This document shows positions 22,946 through 35,214 of a stretch of DNA of 64,000 bases, piece by piece. The notes beneath the pieces were generated by a model. It was not told the DNA's origin, made no database searches, and saw nothing but the letters and a program-made list of their open reading frames with translations. Made by a program: the position numbers and the translations under genes. The stretch is from Panorpa germanica (lineage: Eukaryota; Arthropoda; Insecta; Mecoptera; Panorpidae), in NCBI GenBank assembly GCA_963678705.1, contig OY783221.1, positions 12,462,001-12,526,000 on the forward strand, in the 5' to 3' direction. How positions within the stretch are numbered: the first letter of the stretch is position 1; the number at the start of each line of letters is the position of its first letter.

Positions 22946-23435
22946 TCTACCAACACCACCTAGATACAAGGTCTAACAGCGTTTTGTCGAAAATGCTGTG
23001 ACGTCACGTATTGTAGTCTACTATTTGCCAAACTAGCTTACCCTGTTGGTCAGTTGTAGTCTTAACCAAACAAGACCAAGTAATGTGCTTTCTTAATTTG
23101 TAAACGTGACACTTTAATTGTGATTTTAGTAAATTAGTGAATTGTGAATTCAGTGAAATATAATGTAATTAAAACTAATAAACAAAATGCCAACAGTTAC
23201 AGAAGTTACAGAAACTTCAGAAACCGAAACTTAAATGCAGCTATAATACGAAGTATTCAAAGAGCTAATACTTACACCAGTGCAAGAGAAATAAAGAACT
23301 TGGAAGATATTTTAAAATGTATAAAACATCATGGTCTTTCTGGTTATTGGCAGGATTACCAAAATACTTCTATACTCTATATATAGTACATATAACAGCA
23401 GATTCTGCACCGGTGTCAATGAGTTAAAATTTAAA
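22946..23435 (+). pseudogene. transposon remnant with transposase-like coding pieces, copy 2
   Basis: Direct copy of 6903-7395. The same leader precedes a frame that here stays open longer (FRNRNLNAAIIRSIQRANTY, then TSAREIKNLEDILKCIKHHG and LSGYWQDY). The start region carries a short local duplication of the AGTTACAGAA text. The THAP9-like tail seen in copy 1 is absent, and the sequence diverges after GTGTCAATGAGTTAAAATTT. Confidence 0.5.
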
Positions 23436-23499
23436 TCTTAAATTTATTAAAAGACCATTGTCCCAAATTTGGAGCAATCTGCGTCATTTAGTTTGTGTG

Positions 23500-23795
23500 T
23501 GACAGCCATTGGAAGCAACTATACGCGAGTTGGATGCCGCGATTGTGATTGAGTGTGTAGTTACCATGGTAAAAATCCATAAATTCGGCTACGAACTGCT
23601 ACCCCATCTTGCTTATTCTCCAGATTTAGCCTTCTACAACTATTTCCTTTTTCTAAACCTGAAGAAATGGCTGGACGGTAAGAGATTTGGATCTAACAAA
23701 GACGTATTTCGAGGGCCTTAATGAAACCTATTATTTAGAAGGAATAAAAAAATTAGAGAAGCTCTGGATTAAATATATTAAGCTTAAAAGACCTT
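23500..23795 (+). pseudogene. mariner transposase C-terminal fragment
   Basis: The frame reads LLPHLAYSPDLAFYNYFLF followed by LNLKKWLDGKRFGSNKDV, the conserved mariner segment around the third catalytic Asp (YSPDLA). After a frame change near 23715 the C-terminus continues as ETYYLEGIKKLEKLWIKYIK. No terminal repeat is visible. It is an inactive fragment of a mariner lineage different from the 14062-14630 element. Confidence 0.8.
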
Positions 23796-25930
23796 AACCC
23801 CCACTCATAACCCCCCAAAATTGCCTGAAAAAATAAATTGGATCTAGTCAAAATTGCCTGCTAAAGTCAATAATATCTACTCACAATTATTTAGCACCGT
23901 GTTAATTACGTACGACTTCTTTGTGAAGATACAAGCCCATAGGCTGCAACCCATGTAGTCTATGGTGAAAACCGCTCTTGCACGCAAGTGAAATTAATTA
24001 CAGAACACTTTAAAAATAAAAATAGTAAACCAATTAAAAAAATAGTAAAATATTAAAATAGTAGTAAAATCTTTTGCAGTAAAATCTTATTCTATCTCTA
24101 ATAATATTTAAAGCAAATCATGAATTTTACTTATATCGAATATATTTTTATTTTATTTTTTCCATACATTCGTATTTTCAATTTAAATGTATCAAAACAA
24201 TTTTTTTTTTTGGGTCTTATAGGAATTTTCTTGATAAAATTCACTCATTGCTATGTTTTTATGTAAATTTCTAAATGCGTAATTATAAAGTTAGCGTAAT
24301 TATAAGAAAATCCCGTAACTCTAATTATCACAGCTTTCAGACAATCAAATATTCTGCAATTAAAATAAAGTGCACACTAGAGACGAGACTATCTTTAAAT
24401 ACACTTGTCTTTGTCATAAAAAAGATTGAGACAAGTTAATTAGGCTGTAGTATCTTGGCTTAGCAGACAAACCTTTAAACATTTTAATATTCAATACCGC
24501 TGTAAGACTACAACCTACGCATATGAATTTGTAATGAGCTTTTGAACAATGTCTTAATTTCTGCAAAGCTGTACTGTGTATTGATAAAGTTGTCAGGACC
24601 CGAAGTGTTCAATTACATGTTAATGACCTTTAATCATTAAATGGATCCAAAGTTATAAAATATAAATCTGCGTGTATTGCGTGATCTCGTTTATAAAACA
24701 GAGACGCATATGAGTGTGTGTATAATTCGTCATTTACTACTAACACCTGAGTCGTGCATCCATCAAGTTTTATAAAACAATGGTTGTGAAAAAGGAAAAA
24801 CAATTTCGAGCTAAAACAAGCGGCAAAACTGAAGTTCAAATTTGTTGTATCACTATTAAAAATGTTCTTATTTTTAATACAAATGTAATAGACAAATATG
24901 TATTACAATTAAAAACCGATTATAAATTTGAAGATGAATTTGTAAACAATTCTATGAAAATATGTTATGAAAATTAATATACCTGGATCTTAATTTTGTT
25001 TAATACTTGGTTCTAAAATATGCGTTAGAGCTTTTCTAAACTTTATAAAGTTTTTTTAAGAGTGTAGCCATAATTTCGTTAACTTAAATATACCGTACAT
25101 AACCGTTATTTAAAAAAAAACGTATTTCAATCAAAAGTTTAAAAAATGAATATGCAATCCCACTCTTATATTCTTGTTACAATACAATAGATCCCCTATA
25201 ACGCGATTCTGTGTTCCACGTTGCATGAATTTATCATTAATGTACAATATTTTTAATAGTCTAAATATGAATAAAACTTCATTACTTTTCTCTTTAACAA
25301 ATAATAAATTGCAATAAATTCGCATTGTTGGAGCACGTGCTGTAATGGAGTCTACGTTGTATTTATTTTTCTTAAAATGTTGAAACAACAATTTAAACAG
25401 TAATTTGATTCTGATGAAGCCATAAAAGAAATCTTCTAAAAGGTTATAAAAAAAATCTAAGCAATTACGAGAGAAAAAATGATTATACCAAAGAAACAAT
25501 ACAAAGAAAAAACCTGAAAATAAATCATTTGAGTTCCGACATTTCTTGTCGAGGAACTGAAAAAACAAGACGTCCGGCATCAAAAAACACGTCTTAAAGA
25601 AAAACGAAATGTAATTTATTAGGATGCTTCCACCATCACTGAATGAAACTGTGTTTTCTCACCCAGCATCCACGAATGGAGAGAACTCGCCTCGTATGCG
25701 TACGGGAATATTGACGGTGACAAAAAACGAGGGAGAATTTTCTGGTTTTTATGGAGTGATAATTTATTTATTTTGTGCTTTTTCATTCTCTTGCTAATCT
25801 ATTTATTTATATGTTTAAATTATTATCATTCGGGCTCTTGAAATTATTGTGATGCTGTAGATGAAACAAGTGAATTTTTTTTAGTAATTCTCTAATGAAT
25901 AAAGCTTAGTACAAACTTAGTACACTTCAT
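23796..25930. other. noncoding, no gene seen
   Basis: AT-rich sequence. The 150-codon minus-strand frame at 25131-25583 is rich in Phe, Leu and Asn and matches no family I know. Plus-strand text near 25410 (FDSDEAIKEIF) is followed by stops. I cannot support a gene. Confidence 0.4.
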
Positions 25931-26059
25931 ATAGGATAGTGTTTTCTTTCTTCGGAGACTGTACAGTGGACACAATACATATAAGACTAAATGCAATCAC
26001 ACTATTCATGAATTGGCAACACTGTACACAGAAACGCAACTATTGTAGTGCAGTAATGA

Positions 26060-26937
26060 TGTACATCAATCTTGCATTGCAGAAATGCATCCGAGATTAC
26101 GGATTAGATCGAAGAGCCACTCTGTGGATCAGGTCAATACAATTATTGGCCTATGCAGACAATATATACATCATTGGAAGATCTGATTGGGCAGTTAGAG
26201 AGGCCTTCCAAGCCCTAGAAATCTCTGCTACAAACATGGGCCTCACTATTAATGAAGACAAAACAAAGTTTATAGAAGTCCTGTCTTCGACTGTGAACTA
26301 CACCCCTTTTTGCACAAACGGTCACACCTTTGAAAAGGTTACCGAATTCAAATACCTCGGAACAATTATTCACGATCAAAACAAGCTGAATGCCGAAATT
26401 AACAGCAGAATCAAATCAGCTAATAAATGCTTCTTTGGACTAAAAAAACAATTAAGGTCCAAATTTATTAGCCGAAAATCTAAACTGAGGCTATACAAGA
26501 CACTTATACTACCTGTGCTGCTGTATGCTAGCGAAACCTGGACATTAAACCTAGACACCCAGCGAGCTCTGGAAACTTTTGAAAGAAAAGTATTAAGAAC
26601 TATATTCGGGCCTCTTAAAGAACAAGGGTGCTGGCGAACCAGATATAATTTTGAATTATATGGACTTTATAAACAACCTCAAGTTAAACAGGTCATCCGA
26701 AGCAACAGGTTGAGATGGCTCGGCCACGTCTGGAGATCCTCTGAAGACAATGTTACTAGATTATACACCCTACGGGATCCCGTACCTGAAGACGACCACC
26801 AACAAGATGGCTCGACGACACAGTAGAGGACATCAAAACTTTGAAAGTAAAAAACTGGAGTTGCTTTGGACCGATTGAGTTGGAAGAAGCGTGCTGTTGA
26901 GGCAGCTAAGACCTGCAATAGATTGTTACGCTCTTAA
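26060..26937 (+). pseudogene. non-LTR reverse transcriptase fragment (family C), YADN
   Basis: A single frame carries the second half of a reverse transcriptase domain: INLALQKCIRDYG, QLLAYADNIYIIGRSD, MGLTINEDKTKF, FKYLGTIIHD, then the thumb and C-terminal region LYKTLILPVLLYASETWTL, FERKVLRTIFGPL and NRLRWLGHVWRSSED. The palm and finger motifs upstream, including motif A, are missing. The catalytic YADD reads YADN, which should abolish polymerisation. Near 26800 the frame shifts (RPPTRWLDDTVEDIK) and shifts again before WKKRAVEAAKTCNRLLRS. This is a dead, 5'-truncated copy. The clade is not resolved by eye. Confidence 0.85.
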
Positions 26938-27394
26938 AGAATGATGTACTTCGCATGCTAACGCACTCGGAGCATGACAATATACAACGTTGTCAACTTG
27001 TGAAAACTTTCCCTTTTTTAAAACATATCAAGTTAAACCTTAATATCCTTTTTAATAACTGGTCAAACAGTGTGAGAAACAGTCAAATCTTTTTTAATTT
27101 ATTCTTCTACAATATATTAGTTTTTTTAATAATCTATAGAACCATTCTAGAGATATGCGTTAAACGATGTTGCACACAGAGGGAGGAGGCATTCACGCAT
27201 ACACACATATCCGAGTAAGGACAGACACTTGAGCACCAGGACATTGTGTCAAAATGTGTCTCATTGAAGTTACTCGTATATACATCTTACACAAGTGTAG
27301 ATGCTCTATAAAAAAGAAAACATCCTATATTATAATGTTCCAGGTGTATATTTATTTGTTTATATGTTTACGCAATAAGTATGTTGGCTCGAAA
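26938..27394. other. noncoding, no gene seen
   Basis: AT-rich noncoding sequence after the reverse transcriptase fragment. No recognisable feature. Confidence 0.4.
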
Positions 27395-27790
27395 ACGGCT
27401 TGGCCTTGGAAAAGGGGGCGTTGAGAAAATTAGAGGACCCAGTAGGAAACTCAAATTTTGGATTACGTAATAATAAAATATGTTATTAAAAAAAAAAAAA
27501 ATTCAACAATTTTATTTGGGGGTACCAGGGCGATTTTTGCCGAGGGTAAAAATTGGGCTAGAAAGTTGAAATGTTATATATAGGCTAACTTTGGTACATA
27601 ATTTACAAATCAAAAAAAATCCAAAATTTTGAAAAAAAAGTTAGTTAAATAATGAACAAATTGAAAAAAATATATTTTTTTAATCAGTTTGGAATATGTA
27701 AAATAAATATGGAACGAGTTAAATATTTCAATTTAAAAATGGAAATGAAATTCAATTTACACACAAGAAAAGTCGTCGTTTCGACGTTCG
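27395..27790 (-). repeat. noncoding repeat family N, inverted copy
   Basis: Reverse complement of the first half of 18080-18790. The shared text includes TAATTTACAAATCAAAAAAA and, on the other strand, TTTCAACTTTCTAG. The copy ends in a tiny tandem repeat, GTCGTTTCGAC twice, at about 27772-27800. Confidence 0.65.
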
Positions 27791-27800
27791 TCGTTTCGAC

Positions 27801-28840
27801 GGGGATAAACTCTAGTTTATATTTATTGTCGTTATCCCATGGTTCAAGCTCAACCTCTTCAAAGAAGTTGTTAGCGTCAATGGATAGTTGACAAATTCTG
27901 ACCTAAGTCATCAATCAAAAACTTATGAATTATGAGTTAAAGTTATAATACGGGGTGGTTTTTATTTCGGACTTCCTAAAAAACATCCTTTTTTTTCACC
28001 AAGTTATGGAGTCCTTACTTTAATATGAGAATGTTTTTTATGTACAAGCAGAATGGCTCTTTTATATTAGAAAACGACACAGTGAGTGAGAGCGTTTTCA
28101 TTCCGCATTATATTTTCCGGGTTTGGTTGGTAAATTGATTATGTACATGCATAATGTTAAATTTAGTAGGCAGCAGTGCAGTTTACATATATGAGGCCAC
28201 TGTACCATAAAAACTGTCACCATAGGATGATAAGACGGTGATCAGCATCGGAAATAGGTCACCGTTAAATAAATTGAATAATAGATTGACATTAAAGTAT
28301 AAATTTCCTCTCGTGATAATAGATAGTACTTCCTCAAATAGTAGCGTGCGTTTATGCGAAACAACTTCAATATTCTCTCCTGAAAAAGTAGGATGCTGCA
28401 ACTAGTCTATTTATCTGTGAGAACAACGTTATAGTACATAAATATTTATTTATATACAAATTTTATTGAAACGATTCGAGGACTCGAAAACCAATATCCC
28501 AGATATGTAAACACACATATTCCGGGAATATAATACAATTACGTTAAAGGATTTCCCGAACAATCTGGAATGTGATAGTAAACAAATCGTTTACCGACAG
28601 AACAAAATTCACAAGCACACATTCCCGGAAACTTTACTTGTTTTGAAACTGGGGCAAGCGCGCAACGAAGTTTATGATAACTATGTCCGGATTTATCTTT
28701 ATGTATAAAAATTCAGCCTGTGTATGTTTGTGCTCACAAAACTCTAGAAGTAGTTGGTCGATTAATTTGAAATTTTGACACAACGTCGCCTTCAAATACG
28801 CGCGCTTTTTTTAAAATCGAATTCAATTTTTCGTTTCTAT
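27801..28840. other. noncoding, no gene seen
   Basis: AT-rich noncoding sequence. The stretch near 28700-28800 (GTTTGTGCTCACAAAACTCT, then GGTCGATTAATTTGAAATTT) reads like the noncoding portion of a large insect transposon, but there is no second copy here to confirm it. Confidence 0.4.
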
Positions 28841-29305
28841 GGGTGCGTTCCATTGTGGGTGGGGTGGGAAAATAAGGATTGGGATAGTTGATTAACTAGC
28901 TCTGTAGCAAAAGCTATATCTACAAACAAAATAAATTTTTCATAAAAGAAATATCTTCTAAATGATAATGAACATTGTTTATTTATTAAGTTAGGTTATG
29001 GTCTGAGGAAAAATGAATAAATGGCAGTCAAATATGAATTAAAATTAATTTCATTAAGCTTATTTAACATAATTATGTTATATAATAAAATAAAATATAT
29101 CCTTCCGAATCATATAAAGTAATCATATAGTATATAGTAATCATATAAAGTAATGTTTTCACCACATTTTTAAGTTTTGCGTTATGTTTAAACATTGCGT
29201 CGAAATGCTCAACAACGACCACTACCCAACTCTTCAGATGGGTGAAATTAATGACGTGACGCTTTCGAATATTTTGGACGTTATGAACGCTAAGTGGAAC
29301 GCACC
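28841..29305. mobile_element. MITE with GGTGCGTTCCA terminal repeats
   Basis: The left end is GGGTGCGTTCCA and the right end is TGGAACGCACC, giving an 11 bp perfect terminal inverted repeat around about 465 bp without an ORF. No unambiguous target duplication is visible, so the superfamily cannot be assigned with confidence. Confidence 0.6.
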
Positions 29306-30984
29306 ATATGTGTCTTTTATTTTCCTTCCAATTTATTTCATATTCGACTAAGCCAAGGATGTCGCATGTTGGAGTCGCAGTAGTATGTCACAAACATTGC
29401 GTTATGAAAATGCTCCCTAAACATTTTATTTTCTAAGGAAGAAAATATCTAAAAAGTAACAAAAAAAATTATTCTTTTAAATTAGTTTGTATAAGTAGAA
29501 GTGAAATAGCTTTTTCGTGACTAATATTTCTAAAATTCAGCTACCTAAAAAAATCATAAATTCTTTTATCTTTCTTTATTTATTTGCTACAATAAATTCT
29601 AGTGAGAATGGAACAAAATAGGAATACAAATAGCGGCTTGTTGGATCTTCACCATTAACATAAATACTGGTTGTTATCTAAGCCCCACGCGTGGGAGGCT
29701 GCAAGCGTCGTCAAGGTCAAAGACAAAGACAAAGACAAAGCAAGGAAGGACGCCAGGCGTCACGTCGTTAATCATTAGCGATGACGTGTTTAGCATTGCG
29801 TCGGGACGGAAATATGCTAATACCGGTCTGGTTAGGCTAGCGATTGCGTTATTTCCGCGAACAAATAGTAAACGGGTATTTATCTTAGGAAATACCATTA
29901 AAGAACATCCAATTTATGTAAAGTTCACTATCTATTAAGACTTAAAGTCATTAGCGACTCTATAAATAGCGATGAAAAACTGTTTATCTGTTTGAACTAG
30001 TTATCCTGCAAAATTGTTCATTATTTTATTAAAGAAAGTTCAAATTGGATTAAAAAATAAAACAAAGATTATTTCACATAGAATCTGTTTATTTGTGGTG
30101 ACTACTCATCATGAAATGAACGTGTCACACCTTTTAGACCCTCCCTGTTCTGATATCACACATCCGATTTCTAGAATCTAAATTTCAGTATCCGCTACTA
30201 GATAAACCATCAAGTTATCTCTTTTTTATCTCTTTCAATTTAAACAACATTTTTGTCTTATAAATCATCATATACGAGTATGCATCTAATTATCCGCCCC
30301 ACAGCAATGCGTCGACCACGACTTTGCTTTCTTGTGTACAGTTTTCCATATTTTATTTGAATATTTTCTCGTAACACGTGTCTGCCACATTCAGTCATGG
30401 TTTCCCTTTGTTTCATTTGAAATTTATTATCTCTGCATGAGTTGGCTCATTTCCATATTTTCATTAATAAAAATTTAAAACCAAAAATTCACATCAATGG
30501 AATTAAATTCATTATAAAATGAAAAGTTGTTAGAGAAAATACTCTCGGGAAAATAAAACAATTCTTAAGTGATTTATTATTTTATTATTTATTACATCGA
30601 TTCTAATTATATTTGACTTGCATATTAATAACGAAGAAAGACAGGCCATTGCTTCTAGCACATAACGTTGTCTTTTGTAATATTAGTTTCTCCAGTGTTT
30701 CCCTAATGACATTAAGCTGCTTATTCCACGTTATTGCTCCGTGGTACGACAGTTTGTTGTTTGATATTTCGCCAATTATTGCATTTTGTACGGGACAACA
30801 GTAGAACGTTGCAAAAGTCTAATAATTAGTTTTGCTTTTGAAATTTTGTTAGAAAGTTTAGCACCATCATTTGGTTATTGGATTTCTAAAATTTGTTCAA
30901 TATAGTCAATAGTTATTAAAATTATGAAAATAATTTAGTTTTCTTACATGGAATATATTAGAAATGTAGACACTTTATTTAGTC
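29306..30984. other. noncoding; GC-richer block at 29680-29870
   Basis: Mostly AT-rich. From 29680 to 29870 the sequence is GC-richer, with a short (GACAAA)n run near 29719-29740 and several CpGs. The 74-codon minus frame across it translates that repeat and resembles no family. No gene is supported. Confidence 0.4.
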
Positions 30985-31210
30985 TCGTTCTCGTCTCGCA
31001 ATCGTTTGTCTCTAAATTTTTCACACACTATGCATATCGCTTTTTTCTCACCATTAATTGTATCAAATTTAAAAAAGCATTTAAACTTTGAAGAATTTTT
31101 TTTATACACAGTTGACCAACTGGTTCTATTTCACTTAATGCGTCATCACTTTCATCTAATCTCGGCCTTTTTCTCAGGTTGACACTACTAACACCTACAC
31201 TCAACGACAT
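30985..31210 (-). pseudogene. small BED-like zinc-finger ORF with homopolymer frameshift
   Basis: From an ATG at 31210 the frame reads MSLSVGVSSVNLRKRPRLDE, then SDDALSEIEPVGQLCIKK, which looks like an acidic/basic N-terminal leader. An A8 run on the minus strand (about 31095-31102) then breaks the frame. If the run is bridged, the reading continues with SKFKCFFKFDTINGEKKAIC followed by IVCEKFRDKRL and a stop near 30985. The S-x-F/W...F...C-x2-C spacing resembles the first half of a BED zinc finger as in hAT transposases, but the His residues are not evident. It may be a decayed transposase or gag-like 5' end, or a short real gene with a sequencing error. No intron signals are needed. Confidence 0.4.
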
Positions 31211-32073
31211 TTTTGCGGCAAAATGTCTTCAAACAATCGCATTGTAAATAATCTATATTCACATTTATTTTTCCTTAAACAATCGTTTCCGTTCGACTAC
31301 AAAATGTTGTAAAAGACAAAATTATAAAATAAAATATTTAACAGATGGTTGTTTCCCAGATTTTATACGCATTTATAGTTATTCAACATTTTTTCTACAA
31401 CTAATAACGCATTTTCAATAAATATTCACAGAATCTAAAGAAGAAGGTTTTCACAACTCAATTAAAAATAAAGAGCGCTAGATTATCAGTGCGGCACTGT
31501 TACCCAAGCAGTTTTTATCGTTCAATAGCTGGACCACTCTGGAAATGAATTTATCTAAGCAATACGGTGGGCCCAACTAAATAAACCCGAACAAAACCCT
31601 ACATAAAACGAGATCCATTGAAATAAAAGAAACGAAGCATCAATTAAAAATAATTAAATTCTCTACAGTGTCAATTCTAATAAGATAATATTAAAAGAAG
31701 CGTTATGCGAATTACGTGGAAGATCAAAGGATACAGAGATGTTTTAAAATGTCCTCTCTTTTTTATATTTTAATTAAAATATTAATTAAGAGTAAAAAAA
31801 ATATTCTATTGCAATTCCTTTCTAAAATATTTCAAAGAATTTAAAAATGGAATTTGTATAAAATATGTGCATTATTAAAAATTCATAACAAAGTTCAAGT
31901 TAATTATATAAAAGGAATCTTCAGGTAGAAATAGTAACGCAGTGAAATGCTTTAATTAGCTTGTAGTAAGCTAGCAAGTGTAAAACAGCGCTGCAGGTTT
32001 GAACCGTCTTTTCATCATCTTAACGGGTGGTAGCACAGGTCCAGAGGAAAAACAATTTTTTAAAAGTTGTTTA
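31211..32073. other. noncoding, no gene seen
   Basis: AT-rich noncoding sequence. No recognisable feature. Confidence 0.4.
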
Positions 32074-32420
32074 TTAAGGTAGTTCAAGCGTGAAAGCACT
32101 TTATGATACATTTTTTAAAATTTTTGTTTATAGGCTAAGAATAAAGTTTACTAATAAATCGTGAATTTTTTAAATTTTTAACAGTTTACAATCGGAAATC
32201 ATTAATTACAAAGATATAGAACTTGTAAAACTTCCAGTCCGCCCAACTATTTTCTATTACACAGAATAAATATCTCGATAGAATTTTAAAATATTTTGGA
32301 GAGTAAAGAAAAGGGTTTTTTAAACAAATCAATAAAGGGAATAGCACTTTACTCATATCATTTTTTTTAATTCCAACACGTTCTTTTCATGGTTAATGGT
32401 GATCGAGTAATTTTGAATAA
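32074..32420. mobile_element. TTAA MITE (piggyBac-like), 3'-truncated copy
   Basis: It begins TTAAGGTAGTTCAAGCGTG and follows the 5274-5685 MITE through the AAAACTTCC...CGCCCAACTATTTTCTATTA segment to about 32420, where similarity stops. The right end is missing. Confidence 0.65.
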
Positions 32421-32689
32421 AGACATTAGGAAAAATATTCTGTCCACATTTGCGTTGTAAGCTAGAATGGCAAAAACGTATTCGCATAGGTTTAGTTGTC
32501 ATGTCTTCTAATCAATTTACCTTGTATCTGCAAAAAAACTTCAGTCATTTCTCTCTCATACTAGAGAAAGCGAGACAAACAGTAATACGGGACTGAGTAG
32601 TAAAATACGGTGACAGTCTTGCATATATGGGACATATGGCAACCCTAATTATTGCAAAAGTGTTTAAAAATAACTAAATAATAATTTAA

Positions 32690-33560
32690 TAAAAATAATT
32701 AAATAATAAAGTTTGCTCTTATACTTGTGAATAATTAGCAATATTAAAAGCATTGGAAATTAATGAAAATATGAACAATAACAAAATTATAATAATAACC
32801 GATTCTTTAAGTGTTTTAAAAAAATTAAATTCTAATGATAACAAATCAAATAATGATATTTTGACATGCAAAATTAAGGAGCTGTATTTCAATTTAATAA
32901 CCAAAAATAATACCAAAAAATTTATGTGGATACCAGGACATTGTGGAATAAGAGGAAACAAAATTACGGATAAATTGGCAAAGGAATCAATAAATTTGGA
33001 AATTGAGTTGAAAGTGAGTTTACCTTCATATGAAATTTTTAATATAATCAAAGAATTCAACTTCAATTTGAGAAATCAAGATTTCATTAACAAAAATCAG
33101 TTAAATAGAAGAGATTATTGTATGTTTCATCCAAATTTAAGTAAGAAAAGATGGTTTAGAAATGAGTCCCGCAAAATTATATCAACTATAATCAGAATCA
33201 AAAGTAATCATTGTAAAACTCCAGCTCACCTGTACAAAATTAATATTAAATCTGACGATAGATGTCAATGTGATGAAGAAAGAACTTTGGATCATATTAT
33301 ATTTGAATGCATAAATTATAGTTTACAAAGATCAAAATTCAATAGTGAAATATTAGAAGTGATTAAAACTTTTCCTGTTTTTACTAAATTTTTAACTAAA
33401 ACATTTTACTAAAGTGATTCAAAATTGATTAGTGAATTATTTAAATATTTAGAAATTTTGTAAAATAGAATTATAAAATGTTAATTATATATAAAAAAAT
33501 GTTTGATGGTGGCTATGGCGAATAAAACTCAAGGCAAATAAATAAATTAAAAAAAAATAA
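32690..33560 (+). pseudogene. I-type LINE RNase H and C-terminal zinc knuckle (family D)
   Basis: Coding text starts around 32715 (CE, a stop, then LAILKALEIN) and continues as TDSLSVLKKLN, MWIPGHCGIRGNKITDKLAK and, near the end, CQCDEERTLDHIIFEC (C-x-C-x7-H-x4-C). The first three are RNase H motifs with the catalytic E, D and D positions recognisable. RNase H next to a C-terminal zinc knuckle is the arrangement of I-clade LINEs. The stop codon just after the catalytic Glu and the loss of all upstream sequence make it a pseudogene. The coding part ends at 33412, and the element ends in an A-rich (AAT)n tail near 33540-33570. Base composition is exceptionally AT-rich, even in codons. Confidence 0.8.
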
Positions 33561-33570
33561 TAATAATAAC

Positions 33571-34134
33571 TTATTTAGTAGTAGATTGTTAGATTTTATT
33601 AAATGAAGTTAGTATAACTTTCATTTAACTTATTAAATAGAAATTTAGAAAGCGCCAACTCCTTCCTAAGAGGACAAATTGAAGATCCTATTCAAGAAAG
33701 CGATATAACGGTTACACAACACTGTCTGGTATAGACGGAACATTAGAAACACATTTTATCAACTCGTATTTAGAAATAATACAAAACTCGAGATATCTTC
33801 CGCCATCTCTGAATGCACAGTATAGCATCATAATCAATAACATGATTTTTCTATTTTTGTTGACACATTTTTATAGTACGAGTATGTTTTCCATTCAAAA
33901 CATTTTCTGTTTATTTATTTATATTCCACTAGAGTCTGCCAGGAAAATTGATGTTCTATTTTCAAGCATAATATTCACACGATGTTTTACACTAAAAATA
34001 AAATAAATATAACTTCAATAGAAATGTGCGAACTATTCCATGGTGCCAGAAACCATACACATATCAAGTATTCTGGTCACAGATATTAAATTCAGTTTCT
34101 AGGATAGCAACACGGTGGTAAACAAGCACAAAAG
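33571..34134. other. noncoding, no gene seen
   Basis: AT-rich noncoding sequence. No recognisable feature. Confidence 0.4.
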
Positions 34135-34224
34135 ACATCCCGAAAAACGCTAAATATAGGTAACATCTAATAAGCAAGTCTTTTTATGATTTTAATAACC
34201 CAAGAAGTCATTGGTTGAGAATTG
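34135..34224. repeat. left arm of ~80 bp inverted repeat
   Basis: The reverse complement of this segment matches 37494-37571 over about 80 bp, with one short gap of about 15 bp. The shared text is AATTCTCAACCAATGACTTC and TTGGGTTATTAAAATCA, then GATGTTACCTATATTTAGCG. The arms abut (TA)n sequence on their inner sides. They look like the two ends of a foldback/MITE element with a TA-rich middle. Confidence 0.85.
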
Positions 34225-34306
34225 GCAATATATAAACCTTAATATATATATATATAAACCTTAATATATATATATATAAACCTTAATATATATATATATA
34301 TAAACC

Positions 34307-34374
<68 letters not shown>
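34225..34374. repeat. TA microsatellite with ATAAACCT minisatellite
   Basis: Four copies of a ~24 bp unit (TATAAACCTTAATATATATA) are followed by a pure (TA)n run of about 65 bases. Confidence 0.95.
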
Positions 34375-34377
<3 letters not shown>

Positions 34378-34554
34378 TTGAGTTTGGACCTATTTATCTA
34401 TATAAGCTTGAGATTGGCTTATTTGCGATGTTGACGGTATCCAATTTCTCAGATTGATGGATTGCTTCTAACTCCTTTGATAGCGATGGATTGCGCCAAA
34501 AGTTTCTCGAAGGACCTTTTTGTTATTAAATAATTAATAACAATTTTTTATTTT

Positions 34555-34620
34555 TCTTTAAATGGTTTAATCCGTGTCGAAGGATCAAATGGTTAATCCG
34601 TGTCGAAGGATCAAATGATT
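34555..34620. repeat. ~28 bp tandem duplication
   Basis: AATCCGTGTCGAAGGATCAA followed by ATG occurs twice in succession. Confidence 0.85.
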
Positions 34621-35214
34621 ACACAAGCCAAAGTTTGTAAGAAAATGCAGCGAAATGCAATAATTTTACATAAAAACATTTATTATACGAATACACTTGA
34701 CGAATTACAATAATTGAAAATTAAATGAATAACTGTATATATCAATGATACTGTGATACAATTCACTATTAAATTTTATTATGATTATTAAACTGTTAAA
34801 CGTTGGAGTTGATAATTTTAGATGTTTACTGTTCTAGATACTAGTTAATAAGTTAAATATTTAGTGATGCTTACTGTATGAAGTCTGAGTTAATAATGAT
34901 TATTTTAATAGTGTTTTAAAAGTATAATGGTACAAAAATGCATTTGTCAGGCCAGCTGTGTGCCCTTGAAACTGGTTTGTAAAATAAAATACAATGGCAG
35001 AGTAACAGTAATAATAACTTTGTTAGTTAATTCAATAACAAAGAAAAAATAAATTATTTGGTTAAACAAAAGAATTATTACAAAACTTAAGATCTAAAAA
35101 TATACAAAATTATATTCTAATGAAATACATTAAGAACGTGAAATATCTATATAAATATATAGATTGTGCATGCGTTCTTAACCAATATATATATATATAT
35201 ATATTTCTATATTT
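34621..35214. other. noncoding inside the inverted-repeat region
   Basis: AT-rich, gene-free sequence between the TA tract and the LINE, ending in a short (TA)n run at about 35185-35205. Confidence 0.45.

Noticed and set aside
25131..25583. 150-codon minus-strand frame
   Set aside because: Phe/Leu/Asn-rich with no recognisable motif. Composition fits random AT-rich sequence.
29674..29898. 74-codon minus-strand frame in the GC-richer block
   Set aside because: It translates a short GACAAA repeat (FVFVFVFD) and has no family features.
32719..33066. 115-codon minus-strand frame
   Set aside because: Antisense shadow of the RNase H LINE fragment.
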